Assembly: GCF_014646255.1 (NCBI RefSeq)
Contig: NZ_BMNC01000005.1
Location: forward strand, 186,001 to 250,000
Source: Lentzea pudingi
GTDB taxonomy: Bacteria > Actinomycetota > Actinomycetes > Mycobacteriales > Pseudonocardiaceae
Length of the DNA stretch: 64,000 nt
Direction of reading: 5' to 3'
The notes below the pieces were generated by a model. The model was not told the origin of the DNA. It did no database searches and worked only from the letters and a program-made list of their open reading frames with translations. This document shows positions 33,234 through 40,593 of the stretch, one piece after another (position 1 is the first letter of the stretch; every line of letters starts with the position of its first letter). The position numbers and the translations under genes are program-made.

Positions 33234-33746
33234 ATGACCGCGATCGACGAACTGCTCAAGCGGAACTACGAGCTCGGGAACGTGGTTCCAGGAGACCGTT
33301 CGTCCGCGAAGCCGTCCCTGCAGGTGGCGATTCTGACCTGCATGGACTCGCGCATCCGGGTGTTCGAGATCTTCGGTTTGAAGCAGGGTGAGGCGCACGT
33401 GCTGCGCAACGCGGGAGGGGTCGTCACCGACGACGCCATCCGCTCTCTCGCGCTGAGCCAGCGCAAGCTCGGCACGCGCGAGGTCCTGCTCGTGCACCAC
33501 ACGAACTGCGGCCTCGAGATGGTCACCGAGGACGACTTCAAGGACGAGCTGGAGGCCGACACCGGCCTGCGCCCGACCTGGGCCGTCGAGGCGTTCAAGG
33601 TCGTCGAGCAGAGCGTGCGCGGGTCGATGGCGCGGCTGCGGCACAGCCCGTTCATCCCGCACACCGACAAGATCCGCGGGTTCGTCTACGACGTGCACAC
33701 CGGCGAGCTGCGCGAGGTCGACGCCGCGGAGACCGCCGCCGCCTGA
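33234..33746 (+). CDS. Beta-carbonic anhydrase
   Basis: 170 residues, beta class (canB/Rv3588c-like by position). Zinc ligands are visible as CxDxR in ILTCMDSRIR and HxxC in VHHTNCGLEM. HVLRNAGGVVTDDAIRSLAL forms the conserved dimer/active-site stretch. It hydrates CO2 to bicarbonate. ATG 33234 is chosen over ATG 33219 because GGAGGTG (33221-33227) lies 6 nt upstream. It is followed by a terminator and mutY. Confidence 0.93.
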   Translation: MTAIDELLKRNYELGNVVPGDRSSAKPSLQVAILTCMDSRIRVFEIFGLKQGEAHVLRNAGGVVTDDAIRSLALSQRKLGTREVLLVHHTNCGLEMVTEDDFKDELEADTGLRPTWAVEAFKVVEQSVRGSMARLRHSPFIPHTDKIRGFVYDVHTGELREVDAAETAAA

Positions 33747-33758
33747 GGTTGCTTCGGC

Positions 33759-33784
33759 AGGGCCCCCTCCGGGGGGCCTTTTCC
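33759..33784 (+). terminator. Intrinsic terminator after carbonic anhydrase
   Basis: GGCCCCC and GGGGGCC pair tightly over a short loop, then TTTTCCTT follows. It lies 13 bp past the carbonic anhydrase stop and 20 bp before mutY. Confidence 0.8.
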
Positions 33785-33804
33785 TTGCGCGACAATGGCA
33801 GGCG

Positions 33805-34674
33805 ATGAATCACGAGTTGCTTCTGGGCTGGTGGGACACCGCAGCCCGCGACCTGCCGTGGCGCCGTCCCTCGTGCACCGCCTGGGGCGTGCTGATCAGC
33901 GAGATCATGTTGCAGCAGACCCCGGTCTCCCGCGTCGAACCGATCTGGCACGAGTGGCTGGCGCGCTGGCCCGTGCCCTCGGCGATGGCCGCGTCCTCGC
34001 AGGGCGAGGTGCTGCGGATGTGGGGCAAGCTCGGCTACCCCCGTCGCGCCATGCGCCTGCACGAGGCCGCCACGGTGATCGCACGCGATTTCGACGACGT
34101 CGTGCCGTCGGACATCGAGACCCTGGAGTCGCTGCCGGGTATCGGCAGCTACACGGCTCGTGCGGTGGCCACGTTCGCATACGGGCAAAAGTGCGCCGTC
34201 GTCGACACGAACGTCCGGCGCGTCGTCGCCCGCGCGGTGCACGGGGCCGGGGACGCGGGGCCGCCGTCGACCAAGCGCGATCTCCGTGACGTCGAGGCGA
34301 TCCTGCCCTCCTCGCAGGAGGACGCCGCGGTGTTCTCGGCGGCGTTGATGGAGCTCGGCGCGTTGATCTGCACGGCGCGGAACCAGAAGTGCGCCGACTG
34401 CCCGTTGTTCGCCGAGTGCGCTTGGCAGCTGGCCGGCCGTCCCGCCTACGCGGGGCCGGAGAAGAAGGTGCAGAAGTTCGCCGGCACCGACCGGCAGGTG
34501 CGGGGGCGGCTGCTGGACGTGCTGCGGGGCGCGCCCGGACCGGTGCCGAAGCTGCAGCTGGACGTCGTCTGGAACGACATCACGCAGCGCGAGAAGTGCC
34601 TGGTGTCGCTGCTGGACGACGGCTTGGTCGAGCAGACGCGCGACGGCCTGTTCGCACTGCCTGGGGAGCACTGA
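33805..34674 (+). CDS. mutY: A/G-specific adenine DNA glycosylase
   Basis: 289 residues, short for MutY. It removes adenine mispaired with 8-oxoguanine. The catalytic Glu is in LISEIMLQQTPV, the helix-hairpin-helix is LESLPGIGSYTARAV, the catalytic Asp is in AVVDTNVRRV, and the [4Fe-4S] loop is C-x6-C-x2-C-x5-C in CTARNQKCADCPLFAEC. The tail after about residue 225 is shorter than the usual NUDIX-like 8-oxoG-reading domain and instead ends LVSLLDDGLVEQTRDGLFAL, a small winged-helix-like piece as in other actinobacteria. Confidence 0.95.
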   Translation: MNHELLLGWWDTAARDLPWRRPSCTAWGVLISEIMLQQTPVSRVEPIWHEWLARWPVPSAMAASSQGEVLRMWGKLGYPRRAMRLHEAATVIARDFDDVVPSDIETLESLPGIGSYTARAVATFAYGQKCAVVDTNVRRVVARAVHGAGDAGPPSTKRDLRDVEAILPSSQEDAAVFSAALMELGALICTARNQKCADCPLFAECAWQLAGRPAYAGPEKKVQKFAGTDRQVRGRLLDVLRGAPGPVPKLQLDVVWNDITQREKCLVSLLDDGLVEQTRDGLFALPGEH

Positions 34675-34980
34675 TTTTGTCCGAATGTTAACAAGCGGAC
34701 AATCTGACAATCGCAATGTTGACATCCGGACAAGGCGGGCCGGTGCACCTGCTGGTGGCGTTCTCGCTGCGGACCGCGTCCCGGCCGAGTGCCCAGGTAG
34801 CGGCTCGGGTCGCTGCGGTCCGATGTGGTCTTGACGATGTCGGCGCCGTTCGTCTCGGCCGCTCGATCACGATCGCGTTGAACGCGCCCATCGCCGGTGC
34901 CCGTCCGCAAGCCGCCGAGCAACGCGGTCCGTCTGTCGGCTTGTTAACAATCGGACAATCGAACAAGAGGACAAGCTGAC
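34675..34980. repeat. 306-bp region with GTTAAC-centred repeats and a duplicated gene start
   Basis: TTGTCCG-N12-CGGACAA (34678-34703) is a palindrome centred on GTTAAC. GTTAACAAGCGGACAATC (34687-34704) recurs as GTTAACAATCGGACAATC at 34943-34960. Further GGACAA copies lie near 34727 and 34968. After the first repeat, GTGCACCTGCTGGTGGCGTT (34743) mirrors the real gene start ATGCACGCGCTGGTGGCGTT (34981), so promoter plus first codons of the 2H gene appear duplicated. The left copy leads to an 87-codon frame with no family look. The repeated palindromes probably bind a regulator of the 2H gene. Confidence 0.65.
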
Positions 34981-35490
34981 ATGCACGCGCTGGTGGCGTT
35001 CTTCGACGACGAGGCGGACAAGCGTGTCCGTGACCTGCAGAAACGTGTCGGCGCGAAGCACAAGTACCCGCCACACCTGACGTACGCCGTCGCGAGCACC
35101 ATCGGCCCGAAGGTCCGCAAGGAGCTGCGCGAGGACCTCGAACGGCTCTGGATGCCGGACCTCTACCTGCACACCCTCAGCACGTTCTCCACGTCCGAGA
35201 ACGTGCTGATGCTCGCCGCAGTGGTCGACACCGAACTGCTCGCGGTCCACTCGGCCATTCACGACGTGCTGGCGAGCAAGGTCAAGAACCCGAGCGCGTA
35301 CTACCTGCCGGGCAACTGGGTGCCGCACTGCACGCTCGTCCACGACGTCGACGACGAGGCGATGAAGGCCGCGTTCGCCGCCGTCTTCCCGGTGGAGCCG
35401 ATCCGCGCGAAGGTCCGCGAGGTGTCGATCGTCGACACTCAGACCGGCGAGATCGACGTGCTCAAGAAGGCCTCCACGGCGCCCCGGTAG
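34981..35490 (+). CDS. 2'-5' RNA ligase / 2H phosphoesterase family protein
   Basis: 169 residues with the two HxT motifs of the 2H superfamily, PPHLTYA (residues ~31-37) and VPHCTLV (~120-126). These enzymes act on 2',5' or cyclic phosphodiester bonds in RNA ends or nucleotides; the substrate is unknown. MHALVAFFDDEADKRVRDLQ is the first strand-helix unit. The ATG is preceded by GAGGACAAG. Upstream repeats suggest regulated expression. Its last 52 bp overlap the convergent hydrolase gene. Confidence 0.82.
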   Translation: MHALVAFFDDEADKRVRDLQKRVGAKHKYPPHLTYAVASTIGPKVRKELREDLERLWMPDLYLHTLSTFSTSENVLMLAAVVDTELLAVHSAIHDVLASKVKNPSAYYLPGNWVPHCTLVHDVDDEAMKAAFAAVFPVEPIRAKVREVSIVDTQTGEIDVLKKASTAPR

Positions 35491-36185
35491 ACCCACGGCG
35501 CGCTGTCGTGCACGACGTGACCGGCCTCCTCGACGTAGAGGTACCGGCCGCCGGACCGCCGTGCCGCTTCCGCCATCTGTCCTGGTAGCTGACCGCCGCG
35601 ACCTGCTTCGATGACGAGCGAGGGGCACGCGACGGCGTCGATGAAGTCCCAGTACGCCCGCGTTCCCCAGTGGCCGGCGATCTCGTACAGGTCGTCCATC
35701 GCGGCGATCAGGTGCCAGCCGTCCTCGCGTTCCTCGAAGTAGTCGCAGAAGATCGCCGCGCCGAAGTACGACCGGACGTGGCCCAGGGATTCGAAGGGCA
35801 CCGGCCAGGCGTCGAAGAGCCACTTCCACTCGTCGATCGTGCGGCCCCGGTTGTCCGGGGCGAAGTCCTCGACCACAATCGCGCGGACCAGGTCCGGACG
35901 GGTCGCCGCGAGACACCACGCGTGCAGCCCGCCCATGGAGTGCCCGATCACCACGGCGGGTCCGAGGTCCAGGTCCTCGATGGCGGCAGCGGCGTCGGCG
36001 ACGAAGTCCTCGGTGCGAAACGGTCCCCGCCGCGGGTTGCGGCCGTGCCCGCGCTGGTCGAAGCCGACCACCCGGCCGAACGGCCGCAACCACTGGGCGA
36101 CGGGCCACCAGGCGGTGGCCCTGCTCATCAGGCCGTGCAGGAGCAGCACGCCTTGACCCGTTCCGCCGAACTCCACGACCGACAC
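35439..36185 (-). CDS. Alpha/beta hydrolase (Rv3591c-like position)
   Basis: 248 residues. VLLLHGLMSRATAW is the oxyanion-hole strand, VVGFDQRGHGRNPR the next loop, VVIGHSMGGLHAW the nucleophile elbow (GxSxG, Ser), and LYVEEAGHVVHDSAPW holds the catalytic His. The acid is likely in the ACPSLVIEAGRG region. Substrate unknown. The place after mutY and before mhuD matches Rv3591c. The C-terminus overlaps the 2H gene on the other strand by 52 bp. GTG 36185 is divergent from the peptidase, 15 bp away. Confidence 0.87.
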   Translation of the reverse strand: MSVVEFGGTGQGVLLLHGLMSRATAWWPVAQWLRPFGRVVGFDQRGHGRNPRRGPFRTEDFVADAAAAIEDLDLGPAVVIGHSMGGLHAWCLAATRPDLVRAIVVEDFAPDNRGRTIDEWKWLFDAWPVPFESLGHVRSYFGAAIFCDYFEEREDGWHLIAAMDDLYEIAGHWGTRAYWDFIDAVACPSLVIEAGRGGQLPGQMAEAARRSGGRYLYVEEAGHVVHDSAPWVYRGAVEAFLSTSISPV

Positions 36186-36200
36186 AGGGATGATTAACGC

Positions 36201-37649
36201 ATGAAGGCCCGCCCGTACCTGATCGCCCTGGTGTTGATCGTGCTCGTCGCAGGTCTGCTCGTCGTGTTCAGAACGCCGGGCGGCGATCCCGCGAAGCAGC
36301 AGGAGACGTCACCGCAGGCAGCGGTGGAGGCCGGGGCGGGCGCGGGCGACGCGTACTACCCGACGGACGGCAACAGCGGCTACGACGTCACGCTCTACGA
36401 CCTGGCGATCACCTACGACCCGGGGTCGAAGAAGCTCGACGGCGTCGCGTCCGTCACCGCGACCGCTTCCGCCGATCTCGCGCGCTTCAACCTCGACCTC
36501 GAAGGTTTGAAGGTGAGCGAGGTGAAGGTCGCCGGGCAGCCCGCGAAGTTCGTGCAGGAGGGCGACCACGAACTGGTCATCACGCCCGCCGCGCCACTAG
36601 CGAAGGGCAAGCCGTTCACCGCGGTCATCACCTACGGCGGCCAGCCCACGACGATCGACGACGCCTCGCTCGGCCGCAGCGGCTGGCAGATCTCGTCCAC
36701 CGGTGGAGCGTTCGCCGCAGGTCAGCCGCACTCCGCGACGACGTGGTTCCCGGCCAACGACACCCCGCGCGACAAGGCGGCGCTGAAGGTCGCGGCCCGC
36801 GTCCCGGACGGCTGGACCGCGATCTCGAACGGCCTCGAAGGCCCTGCGACCCGCGACGGCGGCTGGACGACGTTCACCTGGTCCGAGGAGACCCCGCTCG
36901 CGACCTACCTGGCCACGGTGGCGATCGACAAGTTCGAGGTCGTCCGCTCGAAGCTGCCCAACGGCACGCCGGTGGTCGACGCCTACGCGCCCGGCACGTC
37001 CGCGGCGAAGAAGCCGATCCAGTCGCAGGGCCCGGAGGTCCTCGCGTACCTGGAGACGAAGTTCGGCCCGTACCCGCAGCGCGCGGCGGGCAGCATCTGG
37101 GTCGCGGACCAGATCGGGTTCTCGCTGGAGACCCAGACCAGGCCGATCTACGCCGCCTGGGCCGACCTGGAGACCGTCGTGCACGAGAACGCCCACCAGT
37201 GGTTCGGCGACTCGGTGTCGATCGAGAACTGGGCGGACATCTGCCTCAACGAGTGCCTCGCGTCCTACGCGCAGTGGCTGTGGCTGGAGCACGAGGGCAC
37301 CGACCTCGACCAGCGCTACCGCGACCAGGTCGAGCAGCGGCGCGAGCGGTCGTCGTTCTGGGCGCCGAAGCTCTACGACATGGGTCGCGGCAACGAGTTC
37401 CGCGGTGTGTACGACAAGGGCCTGATGGGCATGCACGCGCTGCGCAAGCAGGTCGGTGACGACGTGTTCTTCAAGGCGCTGCAGTCGTGGCTCGTGAAGC
37501 ACCGCGACAGCAACGCGTCGTGGCCGGAGTTCGAGGAGCACTTCAAGCAGGCCTCGGGGCAGCCGCTGGATCCGTTCTTCAAGGCCTGGTTCCGGGACTC
37601 GGGCATTCCGGACGACCAGTACCTGCTGCCTGTCGGGGTTCGTCGCTAG
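36201..37649 (+). CDS. M1-family metallopeptidase, membrane-anchored
   Basis: 482 residues. An N-terminal uncleaved-type anchor (LIALVLIVLVAGLLVVF) puts the enzyme outside the membrane. An N-terminal beta domain (YDVTLYDLAITYDPGSKKLD) leads to the catalytic domain with zinc site HENAHQWFG and HExxH-x18-E completed by NECLASYAQWLW. In place of the GxMEN substrate motif is FSLETQTRPIYAA, seen in many actinobacterial members. It is shorter than full aminopeptidase N and lacks the big C-terminal helical domain. It is probably an exopeptidase on short peptides; specificity unknown. Confidence 0.9.
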   Translation: MKARPYLIALVLIVLVAGLLVVFRTPGGDPAKQQETSPQAAVEAGAGAGDAYYPTDGNSGYDVTLYDLAITYDPGSKKLDGVASVTATASADLARFNLDLEGLKVSEVKVAGQPAKFVQEGDHELVITPAAPLAKGKPFTAVITYGGQPTTIDDASLGRSGWQISSTGGAFAAGQPHSATTWFPANDTPRDKAALKVAARVPDGWTAISNGLEGPATRDGGWTTFTWSEETPLATYLATVAIDKFEVVRSKLPNGTPVVDAYAPGTSAAKKPIQSQGPEVLAYLETKFGPYPQRAAGSIWVADQIGFSLETQTRPIYAAWADLETVVHENAHQWFGDSVSIENWADICLNECLASYAQWLWLEHEGTDLDQRYRDQVEQRRERSSFWAPKLYDMGRGNEFRGVYDKGLMGMHALRKQVGDDVFFKALQSWLVKHRDSNASWPEFEEHFKQASGQPLDPFFKAWFRDSGIPDDQYLLPVGVRR

Positions 37650-37659
37650 AGTCGGTGGC

Positions 37660-37971
37660 ATGGCAGTCGTGAAGATCAACGCGATCAAGGTCCCCGAGGG
37701 CAACGGCCCCGAGCTCGAGAAGCGGTTCGCCGCCCGTCTGGGCGCGGTCGACGACCAGCCCGGCTTCCTCGGCTTCGAGCTCCTGCGCCCGGTCGCGGGC
37801 GAGGACCGCTACTTCGTCGTCACGCACTGGGAGACCGACGCCGACTTCGTCGCGTGGCGCGATGGCCAGGCCGGTGCGGCCGCACACTCCGGTGAGCGTG
37901 CACGGCCCGTGTCGAGCGGTGCCGACCTGCTGGAGTTCGAGGTCGTGCTGGGCAGCAAGCCCAAGCAGTGA
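37660..37971 (+). CDS. mhuD: Heme-degrading monooxygenase (MhuD-like)
   Basis: 103 residues, one ABM ferredoxin-like domain. It aligns along its length with M. tuberculosis MhuD: VVKINAIKVPEG (Asn7), PGFLGFELLRP, YFVVTHWETDADFVAW (Trp66) and AAAHSGERARPV (His76, equal to His75 of MhuD), so all three heme-pocket residues are kept. MhuD opens heme to mycobilin and frees iron without releasing CO. It starts 10 bp after the peptidase and overlaps the sirtuin start by 4 bp. Confidence 0.92.
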   Translation: MAVVKINAIKVPEGNGPELEKRFAARLGAVDDQPGFLGFELLRPVAGEDRYFVVTHWETDADFVAWRDGQAGAAAHSGERARPVSSGADLLEFEVVLGSKPKQ

Positions 37972-38780
37972 CCGAAGAGGCTTACGACAGAGCCGCCGAG
38001 CTGATCACCGGCGCGGACGCCGTCCTCGTCTGCGCCGGTGCCGGCATGGGGGTCGACTCGGGTCTCCCCGACTTCCGCGGCACCGAGGGCTTCTGGCGGG
38101 CGTACCCGCCGTACGAGCGGCTCGGGCTGAAGTTCGAGGAGATCGCCGACCCGGTGCACTTCGCCGACGATCCCGCGCTGGCGTGGGGTTTCTACGGCCA
38201 CCGGCTCGGCCTGTACCGCGCCACCGTGCCGCACGAGGGTTTCGCCGTGCTGCGGTCGTGGGGCGCGCGGGTGTTCACGTCCAACGTGGACGGACAGTTC
38301 CAGAAGGCCGGCTTCGCGGACGTCGCCGAGGTCCACGGGTCGATCCACCACGCCCAGTGCGTGGAACCGTGCACGGACGAGATCTGGGAGTGCTCGTTCG
38401 ACGTCGCCGTCGACCCGGTGACGATGCGGGCGGTGGGTGAGCTGCCCTCGTGCCCGAACTGCGGCGGGCTGGCGCGGCCCAACATCCTGATGTTCGGTGA
38501 CTGGGGCTGGGTGCCGCACCGCAGCCAGCGGCAGCTCGACGAGCTGACGGAGTGGCGTCGTTCGCACCGGAAACTCGCCGTGGTCGAGATCGGCGCCGGC
38601 ACCGCCGTGCCGACCGTGCGGCGTCAGGCCGAGCTGGCCAGCGCCGCGTCCGGTGCGTTGATCCGGATCAACGTTCGCGAGCCCGAAGTGCGGCACGGCC
38701 CGCGGGGTGTCGCTGCCGGTCGGCGCGCTGGAAGCACTCACAGCCTTGGCACGACGAACTGCGTGACGACGGCCCGGTGA
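37968..38780 (+). CDS. Sir2-family NAD-dependent deacylase, probable C-terminal frameshift
   Basis: 270 residues as read. LVCAGAGMGVDSGLPDFRG is the NAD-binding GAGxS-type motif, VFTSNVDGQFQKAG the catalytic-loop equivalent, EVHGSIHHAQC carries the catalytic His, and CVEPC plus CPNC are the structural zinc pairs. VVEIGAGTAVPTVRRQAE completes the Rossmann core. The last ~30 residues (VAAGRRAGSTHSLGTT...) look wrong for the family, while the next frame reads VSLPVGALEALTALARRTA. Removing one G from GGGG at 38704-38707 would restore this, so a frameshift or base error is likely. Coupled to mhuD through GTGA. Confidence 0.83.
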   Translation: MTEEAYDRAAELITGADAVLVCAGAGMGVDSGLPDFRGTEGFWRAYPPYERLGLKFEEIADPVHFADDPALAWGFYGHRLGLYRATVPHEGFAVLRSWGARVFTSNVDGQFQKAGFADVAEVHGSIHHAQCVEPCTDEIWECSFDVAVDPVTMRAVGELPSCPNCGGLARPNILMFGDWGWVPHRSQRQLDELTEWRRSHRKLAVVEIGAGTAVPTVRRQAELASAASGALIRINVREPEVRHGPRGVAAGRRAGSTHSLGTTNCVTTAR

Positions 38781-39760
38781 TCGCTGCCGGGCACGTCGAA
38801 CACGTCCACCGTGTCCACGAGGATCTTCGAGTCCACCAGCACGTGGTCGATGGTGACCGGCGGCGGCCAGAACCCGCTGTCGGAGGGCCACGTGTGGATC
38901 AGCCCCTTGCCGACCTGGTCAGCCGCGTCGACGTACCCCTTGTTCAGCAGCCGCGTCATGCCGACGTGGTCGAGCGTGGCGTTGAAGTCGCCCGCGAGCA
39001 CCCTGATCGCGCCGGTCGAGTCGGGTGCAGGCAGGCCGGCGAGCTCGCGCTGCCACGCCTCCGGTCCGTCGGTGACCACGGGCGGCAACGGGTGCACCGA
39101 GACGACCTCGATGTCCTTGCCCGGCAGGTCGACCAGCGCTCCTGCCTGCTGCAACGAGCCCGGTGGCGTCAGGTTCCGCTGCGAGAGCGGGAACCGGGAG
39201 GCGAGCCCGCTGCCGGACCCGCCCGGCTCGTCGAGGAAGACCCGGTTGGGCAGCACCTGCCGCAGGCCGGCCCGGTCGAGGTCGCTCACCATGTCCGGCG
39301 TCAGCTCCTGCAACGCCAGGACGTCGATGTTGCGCTTCCTGACCTCCTGCACGACGAACTGCGCGTCCGCGATGCCGACGAGCAGGTTCGCGGTCATCAG
39401 CCTGACCTGCTGCCCCACCCCGTTGGGCCGTGCGTCGGGAAACGCCCGCGGCGCGACGTTCGCGACGAGCACGACCGCCACGATGGTCATCGTCAGCCCG
39501 ATGACCCACCTCTTGCGGAACAGCGCGAACAACCCGATGAGCAGCCCTGCGACGGTGATGTACGGGGTCAGCGACGTCGCGGCGATCATGTACCGCGTGC
39601 CGTCGATGCCGAGCAGCCTGACCAGGGCGGCGGTGACGAACGCCAGCGCGCACAGGACCAGCAGGAACGTGGTGAAACCGCTCTTCTGCGGCTTCACCTC
39701 GGTGGTGACCACGTCGTGCAGTGTGCCCGAACGCGCGTCGGTCTCCGGTGTGGTGCCCAT
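38738..39760 (-). CDS. Membrane-anchored endonuclease/exonuclease/phosphatase-family protein
   Basis: 340 residues. Three N-terminal membrane helices (FTTFLLVLCALAFVTAALVR; YITVAGLLIGLFALF; VIGLTMTIVAVVLVANV) precede an EEP domain outside the membrane: VRLMTANLLVG, DVLALQELTPDM (Glu metal ligand), VVSVHPLPP, VLAGDFNATLDHVGM and VPGSDHRAVVTQFVV with the SDH catalytic motif. EEP proteins cleave phosphoester bonds in nucleic acids or lipids; the substrate is unknown. The C-terminus overlaps the sirtuin by 43 bp. Confidence 0.88.
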   Translation of the reverse strand: MGTTPETDARSGTLHDVVTTEVKPQKSGFTTFLLVLCALAFVTAALVRLLGIDGTRYMIAATSLTPYITVAGLLIGLFALFRKRWVIGLTMTIVAVVLVANVAPRAFPDARPNGVGQQVRLMTANLLVGIADAQFVVQEVRKRNIDVLALQELTPDMVSDLDRAGLRQVLPNRVFLDEPGGSGSGLASRFPLSQRNLTPPGSLQQAGALVDLPGKDIEVVSVHPLPPVVTDGPEAWQRELAGLPAPDSTGAIRVLAGDFNATLDHVGMTRLLNKGYVDAADQVGKGLIHTWPSDSGFWPPPVTIDHVLVDSKILVDTVDVFDVPGSDHRAVVTQFVVPRL

Positions 39761-39822
39761 GCTTCAGAGGACGGCCGCCAGCCCCTCCCGTTGCCCTCCG
39801 AAACTGTCGGAGGTGCTCGCGG

Positions 39823-40593
39823 CTACACCGCGACGTCGCGCTGACTGCCCGGCACGAGGCTGAGGAGGTCGATGATCGCGTCGACCTTCCGCATCACGAA
39901 CTGCGGCAGGATCGGCCCGTCAACGACGCAGTAGGCGACCCCGGCCTCAATGCACAGGTTGGGCAGTTCGTGCTGCTTGGTCTGCTTGAGCAACCACTCG
40001 ACGACGTCCACGTTGAAGAAGTCCGCCGCCTCTGACAGATCGCTGGCGTACGCCACGAACGCGTGGCTGATCGACAAGGGCAACCGCAACGGCATCCACA
40101 GCGGATGGTCCCCGCGCTCGACGCTGACCGGCATCTCGCCGGCCCAGCGCGACCCGAGCCCTCCGCCTCGGACCTGCGTGATCTTCAGCGCCACCAGGTC
40201 CGCGGTGGCGACTTCAACCCGCATCTCGTAAGACGTGTTCGTGCCAACCGACGAGACCAACTCCATCGACGCCTCGGTGACCCGCACCTGCCACCCGTTC
40301 CGCGAGAAGTCCAGTGCGTAGTCGAACTTCGCCCCCGATGCACGCCCGAGCCACTTCACCAGCGTGCCGTACTCGTCGTCCATCGCGCGCTCGAAGTCGG
40401 CCGACCACGGCCGCGTGTCATCGCCCTCGTCCACGAGGGTGCCACCGATGCTCGCCGCGAACTCGCTCAACTCGGCGCGCCGAGCACGTTCGGCCTTCTT
40501 CCGACCGCGCCGGACCAGCGCGTAGATCAGAGCCACGAACGCGGCCAAGAACGCCACGAGGAGCAAGAGATTCAGCTCGTACGAGTCCGTCAC
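39823..40593 (-). CDS. Membrane-anchored protein of the type VII-like cassette
   Basis: 256 residues. One N-terminal helix (LNLLLLVAFLAAFVALIYAL) with a following basic cluster RRGRKKAERARR suggests the remainder is cytoplasmic. The globular part (GTLVKWLGRASGAKFDYALD, then VRGGGLGSRWAGEMPVSVER, DVVEWLLKQTKQHELPNL) has no family I recognise. GTG 40593 overlaps the upstream substrate-like gene by 4 bp (GTGA), so the two proteins are made together. That coupling would suit an immunity or chaperone partner, which is inference only. Confidence 0.7.
   Translation of the reverse strand: MTDSYELNLLLLVAFLAAFVALIYALVRRGRKKAERARRAELSEFAASIGGTLVDEGDDTRPWSADFERAMDDEYGTLVKWLGRASGAKFDYALDFSRNGWQVRVTEASMELVSSVGTNTSYEMRVEVATADLVALKITQVRGGGLGSRWAGEMPVSVERGDHPLWMPLRLPLSISHAFVAYASDLSEAADFFNVDVVEWLLKQTKQHELPNLCIEAGVAYCVVDGPILPQFVMRKVDAIIDLLSLVPGSQRDVAV

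Noticed and set aside
34716..34979. An 87-codon frame before the 2H phosphoesterase gene
   Set aside because: Its start copies that of the 2H gene and the remainder has no family look; treated as part of a duplicated leader.
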